A DNA stretch of 64,000 nucleotides from Namhaeicola litoreus (GTDB lineage: Bacteria > Bacteroidota > Bacteroidia > Flavobacteriales > Flavobacteriaceae): the NCBI RefSeq assembly GCF_042679565.1, contig NZ_JBHTMY010000003.1:744001-808000 (forward strand), read 5' to 3'. Under the pieces are notes generated by a model, which was not told the origin of the DNA, did not search any database, and saw only the letters and a list, made by a program, of their open reading frames with translations. A program made the position numbers and the translations under genes. Numbering within the stretch: position 1 is the first letter of the stretch; each line of letters begins with the position of its first letter. Positions 35,770 to 44,397 of the stretch are shown piece by piece.

Positions 35770-36846
35770 ATGAAAATTCTTTTTATCACAGGATCATTAA
35801 ATCAAGGAGGGGCGGAATATCAAATTTTACAATTGGCAAAATTATTTCAAGATAAGGGTCATGAAATTGAAGTTTTTGCCCTAACAGATTATAGCTTTTA
35901 CAAGTATTTTGTGGATAATAATAACATAAAATATTTTCATTTATACAACTATCAAAATAGGATAAAGCGCATATGGTTGACCTCACGAAAGATTAAAAAG
36001 TTTCAACCAGACCTTATTGTTTCTTATTTGAAAGTTGTTGGTCAAGTGACAATTATTGCGAGATTGTTGAGTGGAGTAAAATGCAAAGTCATTGTAGGAG
36101 AAAGAACAGCTGATATTCAACCAAGGATGGATAGATTTCATTTTAACTTAATGCGCTTGGCCAATGCCATAACTGTTAATTCCATTTCCAAATTAGATTA
36201 TTTAAAGAAAAATTTCAAGAGAATAAAAAACAAAACCTATTTTTTTCCTAATCTTTTAGATGTTTCCAAAATTTCATTTTTGGAGAAATCTTATGCCAAT
36301 AATACATTGCACTTAGGTTTTATAGGTAGAATTTCTAGGGAAAAGAATATTTTAGAAATGATTAAAGCAGTTTCTCTGCTCCATAAAAAGAATATTCCTA
36401 TCCATTTTTCTATTTATGGAGATTCTAGAAATGTTAGTTATTTGGATAATGTCAATACACTAATTAAAAAGGAAAAATTAGAAGCTGCGGTTACGTTATG
36501 TGGTAAATCAAATGAAATTTTAGAAGTATATAAAAAAATTGACTTATTGATATTGATTTCTAATTATGAAGGCTTTTCAAATGTCATATCAGAAGCATTG
36601 GCATCCGGAATACCTGTAATAACAAGTGATATTCCAGAAAATAAATATTTAATAGAGGATGGGATTAATGGTTTCGTTGTCAACCATAAGGATGTTAATT
36701 CTATTGCTACTGGTATTGAAAAATTCATCAAATTACCAACAGATTATAAGAAGAAGATGGGTTTGGAAAATCGAAAGAAAGCCAAGTCCATTTTTAACCA
36801 AGACTTGGTCTATGAAAAATATATAGATCTTATAGAAAGTATCTAG
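35770..36846 (+). CDS. Glycosyltransferase, GT4
   Basis: 358 residues from the ATG at 35770 (MKILFITGSLNQGGAEYQ), chosen because the GT4 glycine motif GSLNQGGAE starts directly there. The C-terminal domain shows LGFIGRISREKNILEMIKAV and the donor-binding E-x7-E motif in SNYEGFSNVISEALASG. A retaining transferase, probably using a UDP- or GDP-sugar; specificity unknown. It begins four bases after the broken acetyltransferase and five bases before the next transferase. Confidence 0.9.
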   Translation: MKILFITGSLNQGGAEYQILQLAKLFQDKGHEIEVFALTDYSFYKYFVDNNNIKYFHLYNYQNRIKRIWLTSRKIKKFQPDLIVSYLKVVGQVTIIARLLSGVKCKVIVGERTADIQPRMDRFHFNLMRLANAITVNSISKLDYLKKNFKRIKNKTYFFPNLLDVSKISFLEKSYANNTLHLGFIGRISREKNILEMIKAVSLLHKKNIPIHFSIYGDSRNVSYLDNVNTLIKKEKLEAAVTLCGKSNEILEVYKKIDLLILISNYEGFSNVISEALASGIPVITSDIPENKYLIEDGINGFVVNHKDVNSIATGIEKFIKLPTDYKKKMGLENRKKAKSIFNQDLVYEKYIDLIESI

Positions 36847-36851
36847 CAGCT

Positions 36852-37976
36852 TTGAAAGAAATTAGAATTTGTTGTTCTCTTAATTATGCTCCGCACTATC
36901 GCAAAGAGATTTTTTTATTCATGGAAAAAGCATTGGGTTGTGATTTTTATTTTGGAAATAATACTTATGGGAGTATAAAAAAAATGGATTATGTCCTTTT
37001 TAACAAAATGGTAATTGAATTTCCTTTTAAAATTATAAAAAAACCCTTCTATTATTTACAGGGTGAATCTAAGCTAAGTAATTTGGATTACAACTATTAT
37101 ATCATTACAGGACAACCCTATGATATAACAGCCTGGATACTTATTATAAAAAATTTTTTTAAAGGTAAAAGAACCTACATTTGGAATCATGGATTTTACG
37201 GTAAAGAAACGGGTATTCAATTAATTTTAAAAAAGTTACAAGCAAAGCTAGTGACAGGGTATTTTCTTTATGGAAATTATGCCAAAGATTTAATGTTAGG
37301 AATGGGGATTCCTCAGCAAAAACTAAAAGTTGTGTATAATTCACTCGATTACCAAAAACAATTTGAAGTCAGAAAAACCTTAAAGCATTCAGCTATTTTA
37401 AAAAATTATTTCAATAATAGTGACTCTACCCTTCTTTTTATCGGGCGACTGACGCAAATTAAAAAACTTGACTTGCTCCTAGACGCATTACATAGGCTGA
37501 ATTCTATTCATAAACCGTGTAACCTAATCATTATAGGAGAGGGAAGTGAGTGTGAAAAACTAAGAGATAAGTCAGAGCGTATGGGACTTTCGAATAGGGT
37601 TTGGTTCTATGGAGCTTGTTATGATGAGAGTATATTGGGAGAACTTATCTATAATTCAGACCTTTGTGTTTCTCCTGGTAATGTTGGTCTGACTGCTATC
37701 CATTCAATGGGTTATGGAACTCCTGTGATCACACATGATAATTTTAAAAATCAGATGCCAGAATTTGAGGTTATTGTCAAAAACAAAACTGGCTCTTTTT
37801 TTAGTGAAAATAACTTACAAAGTCTAGTTAATGTAATTGAGAATTGGATAACTATGTATCCCAAAAAATCTGATAAAGTTATGAAGGAATGTTTTGACCG
37901 GATTGATCGATTCTATAATCCTCATTACCAAATAAAAATATTTAAAGAAACGTTATTTGAAGATTTTACAAATTAA
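36852..37976 (+). CDS. Glycosyltransferase, GT-B fold
   Basis: 374 residues from a TTG (MKEIRICCSLNYAPHYRKEI). The C-terminal donor domain is clear: LLFIGRLTQIKKLDLLLDAL, IIGEGSECEKLRDKSERMGL and the family-4-like segment SPGNVGLTAIHSMGYGTPVI, where the glutamate of E-x7-E is replaced by other residues. The N-terminus resembles fucosyl- or mannosyl-type transferases of Bacteroidota capsules. It overlaps the following gene by 20 bases. Confidence 0.82.
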   Translation: MKEIRICCSLNYAPHYRKEIFLFMEKALGCDFYFGNNTYGSIKKMDYVLFNKMVIEFPFKIIKKPFYYLQGESKLSNLDYNYYIITGQPYDITAWILIIKNFFKGKRTYIWNHGFYGKETGIQLILKKLQAKLVTGYFLYGNYAKDLMLGMGIPQQKLKVVYNSLDYQKQFEVRKTLKHSAILKNYFNNSDSTLLFIGRLTQIKKLDLLLDALHRLNSIHKPCNLIIIGEGSECEKLRDKSERMGLSNRVWFYGACYDESILGELIYNSDLCVSPGNVGLTAIHSMGYGTPVITHDNFKNQMPEFEVIVKNKTGSFFSENNLQSLVNVIENWITMYPKKSDKVMKECFDRIDRFYNPHYQIKIFKETLFEDFTN

Positions 37977-39165
37977 TACGACTTTAAATACTGGCAGTAG
38001 AGGGAAAATTGCAGAGCAAATAGGCCAGACTGTTTTACTAAACGGGCAAGATAGTTATATTGCTTTTTCCCGACAAGGCCAGCCCTCCAATTCTATTCCT
38101 TTAAAAATTGGGACACTAAAGGATGTTTACCAGCATGTTTTAATTACAAGAATTTTTGATACCCATGGTTTTGGTTCGAAAAAAGCTACAAGAAAGTTAG
38201 TTGAAGAAATAGAGATCATACAACCAGATATTATCCATTTACATAATATCCATGGTTATTATTTAAATATTGAAGTCCTGTTTGATTTTATTAGGGATAA
38301 AAATATTCCAGTTGTATGGACTTTTCATGATTGTTGGCCATTTACCGGTCATTGTTCTTATTTTGATCGATTTAATTGCGAAAAATGGAAAACCGAATGC
38401 TTTAAATGCCCTATGAAAAGTTATTATCCAGAAAGTTGGTTTTTCGATAATTCAAAAGATAACTTTCTTCGTAAAAAAGCACTTTTTAATTCGATCAATA
38501 ATTTAACAATTGTAACACCATCTTTTTGGTTGAAAGACTTAGTAGGTCAATCTTTTTTGAAAGAAAAATTGGTCAAAGTAATTCCTAATGGGATTGACTT
38601 GTCCATTTTTAAACCTGTTTCATCAGGCATTAGTCAAAAACTGAAAATTGTAAATTTTCAAGTTATTTTAGGGGTTGCCAGTATTTGGGATAAAAGAAAA
38701 GGTTTAGACGATTTTATAGCATTAAACAATATTATATCCGCTGAATATAAAATTGTTTTGATTGGTTTAACCAAAAAACAAATAAAAGGTTTGCCTGAAA
38801 ATATTTTAGGCATTTCTCGAACAGAAAGTGTTTATCAAATGGCTGAATTATATTCCTTAGCAACAGCATTTGTTAATCCAACCTATAGTGATAATTTTCC
38901 TACAACAAATATTGAAGCTTTGGCCTGTGGTACCCCCGTCATTACTTATGATACAGGTGGAAGTCCGGAATCTATAGATGCTGATACCGGAATAGTGGTT
39001 AAAAAAGGTGATATTGGGGGTTTAAAAAGTGCTATAGATACTATTGTTAAAAACCCCAAAAGATTTTCAATCGGAAATTGTAAGAAAAGAGCGGAGAACC
39101 ACTATAATAAAGATAAAACTTATATTAAATATCTTCAATTATATAAGGACCTTTTAAAAGGGTAA
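37957..39165 (+). CDS. Glycosyltransferase, GT4 (WcaC-like)
   Basis: 402 residues from a TTG in the end of the preceding gene. The N-terminus ILQINTTLNTGSRGKIAEQI and IIHLHNIHGYYLNI, and the Cys-rich stretch FHDCWPFTGHCSYFDRFNCE, are typical of the colanic-acid WcaC-like branch of GT4. The donor motif is NPTYSDNFPTTNIEALACG. It probably adds a hexose to the repeat unit in the cytoplasm. Confidence 0.88.
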   Translation: MKILQINTTLNTGSRGKIAEQIGQTVLLNGQDSYIAFSRQGQPSNSIPLKIGTLKDVYQHVLITRIFDTHGFGSKKATRKLVEEIEIIQPDIIHLHNIHGYYLNIEVLFDFIRDKNIPVVWTFHDCWPFTGHCSYFDRFNCEKWKTECFKCPMKSYYPESWFFDNSKDNFLRKKALFNSINNLTIVTPSFWLKDLVGQSFLKEKLVKVIPNGIDLSIFKPVSSGISQKLKIVNFQVILGVASIWDKRKGLDDFIALNNIISAEYKIVLIGLTKKQIKGLPENILGISRTESVYQMAELYSLATAFVNPTYSDNFPTTNIEALACGTPVITYDTGGSPESIDADTGIVVKKGDIGGLKSAIDTIVKNPKRFSIGNCKKRAENHYNKDKTYIKYLQLYKDLLKG

Positions 39166-39191
39166 TTTTAGGTTTCTGTATTACTTTTTAT

Positions 39192-40340
39192 ATGAAATTG
39201 AAAGAAAGAAAGATGGTTGTCCTTAACCAAGCTGCCAATTATTTAACTATTGGCGTCTGTAATGAATTTGTCAATGCGGGATTTGAGGTGGTCTTAATTA
39301 CAGGTAGTGTGCATGTTCAAGGAGAACCCCTGTCTCATAAAATTAAGATAGATCCTATCATCAAATGGCAGGAAGAGCACGGTATCAAAAAAGGTTTTGT
39401 ATATATTCAAGCCATGTGGAGTATGTGGTGGAAACTTATGATGAAATACTCCAGACATGAGGTGTTTTTTATTTCGGTTCCCCCAATGGCTTATTTGCTC
39501 AACCTGATATTGCCCCATCGATTTTCTATGCTAATCTGGGATGTTTATCCGGATGTTTTAAAAATTACCGGGATGAAGGAGGAGCATCGGGTATATCGCA
39601 TTTGGTCTCAACTCAACCGATTTTCTTTTAAAAAGGCTTACAAATTATTTACTATAGGAGAGGTGATGAAAGGTTTGTTATCTAACTATACGAACCGACA
39701 AATTTTGGTGCAACCCATCTGGTCGATTTTTCAAGAAAACAACAAAATAGCCAAAGAAAAAAATCCTTTTGTTCAAGAACATAAGTTAGAAAATAAATTG
39801 GTTGTGCAGTATTCCGGAAACATTGGCTTTACACATAAGGTTGAATTGATGCTCGAACTGGCTGAACGCCTAAAAGAAAATCAGGATATTCTATTCCAAA
39901 TCATTGGGAGAGGGCCAAGAAAGTTAGAACTTGAAAAGTTGGTTAAAGAAAAAAAGCTGGAAAATTGTCAATTTTTACCTTTTCAATCTGATGAAATATT
40001 TCCTTTTTCCATATCTGCAGCGGATCTAGGTATCGTCATTCTTGACGAGCAGGCCTCTACAGGGAGTGTTCCCAGTAAATCCTACAACTTGATGAGCTAC
40101 GGTATTCCTTCGCTCTACCTCGCCTCAGCAGATTCTGAGCTCAATTTCTATGCACGACATTATGAACACGCGGCCTGTTTTACAGAGAAACAATTGGATC
40201 AGGCTGCCGAATTTATACTCAAGGCCATGACCAATCGACAAGCGTATGAAAAAATGGTTTGCAACAGTCTACTTGCGTCCCAACATTTTAAAAGGGATAA
40301 TGCACAAAAATTAGTTATGAAATATTTAGATGCATCATGA
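39192..40340 (+). CDS. Glycosyltransferase, GT4
   Basis: 382 residues. GT-B fold with VVQYSGNIGFTHKVELMLEL at the start of the donor domain, FQIIGRGPRKLELEKLV, and a serine-rich donor loop ASTGSVPSKSYNLMSYG (about residues 307-323). Relatives are annotated as WbuB-like fucosamine or GlcNAc transferases. It overlaps the second NodB-like gene by four bases. GC content of this gene and the next is visibly higher than that of 15-39 kb, suggesting a different origin. Confidence 0.82.
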   Translation: MKLKERKMVVLNQAANYLTIGVCNEFVNAGFEVVLITGSVHVQGEPLSHKIKIDPIIKWQEEHGIKKGFVYIQAMWSMWWKLMMKYSRHEVFFISVPPMAYLLNLILPHRFSMLIWDVYPDVLKITGMKEEHRVYRIWSQLNRFSFKKAYKLFTIGEVMKGLLSNYTNRQILVQPIWSIFQENNKIAKEKNPFVQEHKLENKLVVQYSGNIGFTHKVELMLELAERLKENQDILFQIIGRGPRKLELEKLVKEKKLENCQFLPFQSDEIFPFSISAADLGIVILDEQASTGSVPSKSYNLMSYGIPSLYLASADSELNFYARHYEHAACFTEKQLDQAAEFILKAMTNRQAYEKMVCNSLLASQHFKRDNAQKLVMKYLDAS

Positions 40341-41470
40341 AGCAAAAGCTATTTAATCATATTAAGAATATTCCCGGTTGGAAAAGCAAACGAAAAATTG
40401 TACTTTTTTCTGTGGATGATTATGGCAATGTACGGCTTGATTCACAAAAGGCAAGAAAAGAACTGGACAAAGCCGGATTAAAAGTAAGTACGAGATTTGA
40501 TGCTTATGATACCCTTGAAACAAAGGAAGACCTGGAACAATTGTTCGAAATACTAAACTCTGTAAAAGATGCTCATGAAAAACCTGCTGTTTTTACACCC
40601 TATGCTTTGCCATGTAACATCGATTTTGAACGTATAAAATCGGAAGAACAACGCGAATACTTTTATGAACTATTGCCTCAAACTTTTTCTAAATTAGAAG
40701 ATTTACAAACTAAAGCCTATTTAGGTACCTGGCCATTATGGCTGGAGGGTATAAACAAGGGGTTTTTAAAGCCCCAATTTCACGGGAGAGAGCATTTGAA
40801 TTTGGTCGTTTTTAAGGAGAAACTCAAGACAAAGGATAAAGATTTGATGGTCAATTTGGAAAACAGGTCTTATACAAGTATCGAAGCAAAAAATTATGAG
40901 CCAATAGGCTATACAGCCGCCTTTTCATTTCGCAACCAAGATGATCAAAAGGATTTCCCAGATCTAATGGAAACCGGACTCGATGCATTTGAAAAAGTAT
41001 TCGGATACCCTGCCACAGTCTTTACCCCGCCCGCAGGACAGTTCCCTGTTACCCTAGAGGGAAGTTTGTCTGAATTGGGACTTCAACATCTGGATAAACC
41101 CTTTTATACAGCAAGGCATTTAGGAAATGACCAATATAAAAAGGAAATTAATGTATTAGGTTTTGATCACAAAAGTAATTTGACCTGGTTAGTACGTAAT
41201 GTGGTTTTTGAACCCACTGATGATCGGGGATTGGATTGGGTTACTTATACCTTTCAACAGGTGGAAGCGGCTTTTTTCTGGGGAAAACCCGCCAATATTT
41301 CATCGCACCGGGTGAATTTTTGCGGTCATATCGACCCAAAGAATCGGGCGAAAGGTTTAGGTGCTTTGAAAGAATTACTCAAACGAATTGTCCAAAAATG
41401 GCCGGAGGTGGAGTTTATGAGTGCAGATGCGTTGGGGGATTTGATTTTGGAGGAGAGAAGGAGAGATTGA
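40337..41470 (+). CDS. NodB-fold polysaccharide deacetylase-like protein, copy 2
   Basis: 377 residues. Shares with the gene at 34071 the motifs VDDYG (near residue 26), QFHGREHL (near residue 146, an HxxxH), RNVVFEPT, SSHRVNF (near residue 322) and the C-terminal KWPEVEFMSADALGDL. An extra TPPAGQFP segment near residue 230 recalls the RxPY-type motif of NodB enzymes. No export signal. Its last codons (EERRRD) are written by the start of a GA-rich tandem string, so the 3' end may have been altered. Function is proposed from motifs only. Confidence 0.6.
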   Translation: MKQKLFNHIKNIPGWKSKRKIVLFSVDDYGNVRLDSQKARKELDKAGLKVSTRFDAYDTLETKEDLEQLFEILNSVKDAHEKPAVFTPYALPCNIDFERIKSEEQREYFYELLPQTFSKLEDLQTKAYLGTWPLWLEGINKGFLKPQFHGREHLNLVVFKEKLKTKDKDLMVNLENRSYTSIEAKNYEPIGYTAAFSFRNQDDQKDFPDLMETGLDAFEKVFGYPATVFTPPAGQFPVTLEGSLSELGLQHLDKPFYTARHLGNDQYKKEINVLGFDHKSNLTWLVRNVVFEPTDDRGLDWVTYTFQQVEAAFFWGKPANISSHRVNFCGHIDPKNRAKGLGALKELLKRIVQKWPEVEFMSADALGDLILEERRRD

Positions 41471-41712
41471 GAGAAGGAGAGATGGAGTGATTGAGAGATT
41501 GAGAGAAGGAGAGATGCTGAGAAGGGGAGATTGAGAGAAGGGGAGATTGAGAGAAGGAGTGATTGAGAAATGGAGAGATTGAGTGATTGAGAGACGGAGA
41601 GATGGAGAGAAGGAGAGATGCTGAGAAGGGGAGATTGAGAGAAGGAGTGATGGAGAGATGGAGAGATGGAGAGACGGAGAGATTGATTGATTGAGAGACT
41701 CTGAGATTTGAG
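41445..41712. repeat. GAGAGATTGAGAGAAGG tandem string
   Basis: Imperfect 8-16 bp words of GAGAGATTGAGAGAAGG, GAGATGGAGAGA and GATGCTGAGAAGGGG fill this interval, overlapping the end of the preceding gene. No gene; reading frames across it on the minus strand are composed of Ser, Leu and Pro repeats. Such strings change length by slippage. Confidence 0.8.
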
Positions 41713-41741
41713 GAAGTATTTAAATAAGAATATCTATAAAA

Positions 41742-42116
41742 ATGGCGGTTATTAGAGTACATACTGATTTGGACGTTTATAAGTCGTCTTTTGAGTCGGC
41801 CATGGAAATTTTTGAATGGTCTAAAAAATTTCCTAAATCTGAGCAGTATTCGCTTACGGATCAGATCAGAAGAGCTTCGAGATCGGTTTCTGTGAATATT
41901 GCAGAAGCCTGGCGGCATAGAAGGTATTCAAAATTATTTATCTCAAAATTGTCAATTGCAGAGGGTGAAGCCGCTGAAGTACAGGTATGGTTGGATTTTG
42001 CTCTGGCCTGCGATTATATTGAATCCGATATGAGAAATTTATTAATCGAAAAATACGATCATATTATTGGGAAGATCGTCAATATGATTAACAATCCCGA
42101 AAATTGGGTTCTATGA
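41742..42116 (+). CDS. Four-helix-bundle protein (S23/IVP family)
   Basis: 124 residues. The family core is FEWSKKFPKSEQYSLTDQIR, RRASRSVSVNIAEAW (about residues 46-60) and LSIAEGEAAEVQVWLDFAL. These proteins form a helical bundle and are encoded in rRNA intervening sequences or, as here, as isolated genes. They often lie near surface-polysaccharide genes in Bacteroidota, for reasons unknown. It sits right after a tandem string and 53 bp before the PglC-like gene, on the same strand. Confidence 0.9.
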   Translation: MAVIRVHTDLDVYKSSFESAMEIFEWSKKFPKSEQYSLTDQIRRASRSVSVNIAEAWRHRRYSKLFISKLSIAEGEAAEVQVWLDFALACDYIESDMRNLLIEKYDHIIGKIVNMINNPENWVL

Positions 42117-42168
42117 AAAATGACTATGTTGGTTTTGTGTATGTGGAATAATTGGTCAGAAAGAGAAG

Positions 42169-42774
42169 ATGTATAAATATTTCATTAAAAGAATATTGGA
42201 TGTTGTAATTAGTTTTGGGATACTTCTGTTTATCAGTCCCATTCTGGTTTTATTGACTATCCTACTCATATTCCAGAACAAATGGAGTCCTTTCTTTTTC
42301 CAAATCAGACCAGGGAAAGATGCACAACCTTTTTCTATTATTAAGTTTAAAACAATGACGGATGAGCGGGATGGTCATGGAAATCTATTGCCCGATGTTG
42401 AACGCATGACAAATCTTGGAAAATTTATTAGAAAATGGTCGTTGGATGAATTGCCACAACTGTTTAACGTATTAAAAGGGGATATGAGTCTTGTTGGGCC
42501 AAGGCCATTGTTATTTAAGTATATTCCGTTGTATTCGGCAGAACAGAATAGGCGCCATGAAGTTAGACCCGGAATTACGGGTTGGGCACAAGTAAATGGT
42601 AGGAACAGTATCTCATGGACAGAAAAGTTTAATTTCGATATTTACTACGTGGATCATTGTTCATTTTTCTTGGATCTTAAAATTTATTGGATGACTTTTT
42701 TAAAAGTCATTCAAAGAGAAGGGATTAACCAAAGTGATGAGAGACCCATGCAACCCTTTAATGGTATAAATTAG
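42169..42774 (+). CDS. Initiating phosphoglycosyl transferase, PglC-like
   Basis: 201 residues, a small mono-domain bacterial sugar transferase. A re-entrant N-terminal helix (KRILDVVISFGILLFISPIL), then KFKTMTDERD, LDELPQLFNVLKGDMSLVGP with the catalytic Asp-Glu pair, and PRPLLFKYIPLYSAEQNRRH are all typical. It transfers a sugar-1-phosphate from a UDP-sugar to undecaprenyl phosphate and so starts the repeat unit. The PglD- and PglE-like genes that follow suggest N,N'-diacetylbacillosamine or a relative as its substrate. Confidence 0.92.
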   Translation: MYKYFIKRILDVVISFGILLFISPILVLLTILLIFQNKWSPFFFQIRPGKDAQPFSIIKFKTMTDERDGHGNLLPDVERMTNLGKFIRKWSLDELPQLFNVLKGDMSLVGPRPLLFKYIPLYSAEQNRRHEVRPGITGWAQVNGRNSISWTEKFNFDIYYVDHCSFFLDLKIYWMTFLKVIQREGINQSDERPMQPFNGIN

Positions 42775-42776
42775 TC

Positions 42777-43778
42777 ATGTTTAAGAGAATTGTTTTTTTG
42801 GGTTATTATCTCAAGGAAATGGATAAACGAAAGTTTAAAAAGTTTGTAGACTTTGTTTCTGTTCAAAATAATCAATCGAAGATTTCTTTATTGAAGGATA
42901 TCTTTTTATCGTCAATCATTTACAATATTTCTCCCTTGGATTATTTTTATTTTAAGTTTTACGAGAAAGATAGGCAAGAAAGGGAAACTTATGCCGGAAC
43001 TGGAACTATGTATGAGTATCAATTAAAAATGAATCCAAAATCTTCCAGGAATATTTTAGAGAATAAACTATTATTTTTAAAAGAGTATAACGGCTTTATA
43101 AAACATCAATATTATAGTCTTAAAAAGGATCATATTGATAGGTTAATCAATTCGATCTATGCATCAAAATTTAAAAAAATTGTTTTAAAAAGTTCTAATG
43201 GACAGTGTGGAGAAGGTGTTGAAGTTTTAGAGATAGACCATAATAGACAATCATTAAAAGAAAAGCTCAGTCAGTCAAAAAATGACCTTTTAGAAGAATT
43301 TATTGTTCAACACGATAAGTTGATGGAACTTTCACCTTCGGGCCTCAATACAATCCGAATTTTCACGCAACTCAATGCGAATAATGTGGTGGATATTTTG
43401 GGGTGCAGGTTAAGAATTACTATTAATTCCAACGTCGATAATTTGGCTGCAGGAAATATTGCTGCTCCTGTTGATGAACTAACCGGAAAAGTAACAGGAC
43501 CAGGTGTTTATAGTGACATCACAAAATCTGATGAATTTTCACATCCCATTACAGGTGTAGAAATTAAAGGTTTTCAAGTGCCTTTTTGGAAGGAAAGTAT
43601 TCAAATGGTCAAATCAGCGGCTTTATTACATCCGCAAAACAGATCGATTGGCTGGGATGTGGCTATCACCAACAGTGGGCCTGAACTGTTGGAAGGGAAT
43701 CACAACTGGTGCAAATTATTGTGGCAATTGCCGGTGAAAAAAGGATTAAAGAAAGAATTGGAAAAATATACAACATGA
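42777..43778 (+). CDS. Sugar-transfer-associated ATP-grasp protein
   Basis: 333 residues. The ATP-grasp fold of the ATPgrasp_ST type is suggested by IVLKSSNGQCGEGVEVLEID (about residues 139-158), LLEEFIVQHDKL, SGLNTIRIFTQL and the C-terminal WDVAITNSGPELLEGNHNWC. The family is repeatedly found beside PglC-like transferases and is thought to ligate a carboxylate to an amine on the sugar, an activity not proven here. It lies two bases after pglC and overlaps pglD by four bases. Confidence 0.78.
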   Translation: MFKRIVFLGYYLKEMDKRKFKKFVDFVSVQNNQSKISLLKDIFLSSIIYNISPLDYFYFKFYEKDRQERETYAGTGTMYEYQLKMNPKSSRNILENKLLFLKEYNGFIKHQYYSLKKDHIDRLINSIYASKFKKIVLKSSNGQCGEGVEVLEIDHNRQSLKEKLSQSKNDLLEEFIVQHDKLMELSPSGLNTIRIFTQLNANNVVDILGCRLRITINSNVDNLAAGNIAAPVDELTGKVTGPGVYSDITKSDEFSHPITGVEIKGFQVPFWKESIQMVKSAALLHPQNRSIGWDVAITNSGPELLEGNHNWCKLLWQLPVKKGLKKELEKYTT

Positions 43779-44395
43779 AAGATCTCATCATCATTGGAGC
43801 AGGAAATGTGGGTGGGTTTTTGGCCTTGAATCAGGAGTTATTTGAAGAGTCATACCAGATCAGGGGGTTTTTAGATGACGCCCCGGAAAAACAGGGTGAA
43901 CAATTTTGGGGAATCCCCGTTTTAGGAAAGATTGATATTATTAATGAATTTAAAGATTGTGCCATTGCCGTTGGAATTTCAAATCCTAAAACCAAGAAAA
44001 GAATTCTTCAAAAAATAGGAGTAGACTTTCACTTTCCATCCTTTGTTTCAAAGAATTCATGGATTTCTAATCGTGTTAAAATTGGAAAAGGAACCATTAT
44101 TTATCCTAATGTGTCGGTCAATCATGAAACCCAAATTGACGATTTTGTCATCATTAATATGAATTGTGCTATCGGACATGATTGCAGGCTTAAAAATGGA
44201 TGTGCACTTGCTCCCGGAGTTAATTTGGGAGGTTTTACTACAGTTGGTGCTTATGCTGAAATTGGAATAGGTGCCTGTACAATTCAAAATATAAAGATTG
44301 GGGAAGGGGCTGTTATTGGTGGGCAGACTATGTTATTGACAGATGTAGAATCATTTTCAACCTTCATAGGGATTCCAGGTAAGAAAAAGTTGTAG
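43775..44395 (+). CDS. PglD/NeuD-family sugar acetyltransferase
   Basis: 206 residues from the ATG at 43775, which overlaps the previous stop. The N-terminal Rossmann-like part LIIIGAGNVGGFLAL binds the UDP-sugar. The C-terminal left-handed beta-helix includes NHETQIDDFVIINMNCAIGH with the catalytic His and IKIGEGAVIGGQTML. PglD acetylates the 4-amino group of UDP-linked amino sugars; this fits the PglE-like enzyme encoded at 49420. Confidence 0.88.
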   Translation: MKDLIIIGAGNVGGFLALNQELFEESYQIRGFLDDAPEKQGEQFWGIPVLGKIDIINEFKDCAIAVGISNPKTKKRILQKIGVDFHFPSFVSKNSWISNRVKIGKGTIIYPNVSVNHETQIDDFVIINMNCAIGHDCRLKNGCALAPGVNLGGFTTVGAYAEIGIGACTIQNIKIGEGAVIGGQTMLLTDVESFSTFIGIPGKKKL

Positions 44396-44397
44396 AT

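Noticed and set aside
41415..41918. 167-codon minus-strand frame rich in Ser, Leu and Pro
   Set aside because: It is the reverse reading of the GA tandem string plus the antisense of the four-helix-bundle gene.
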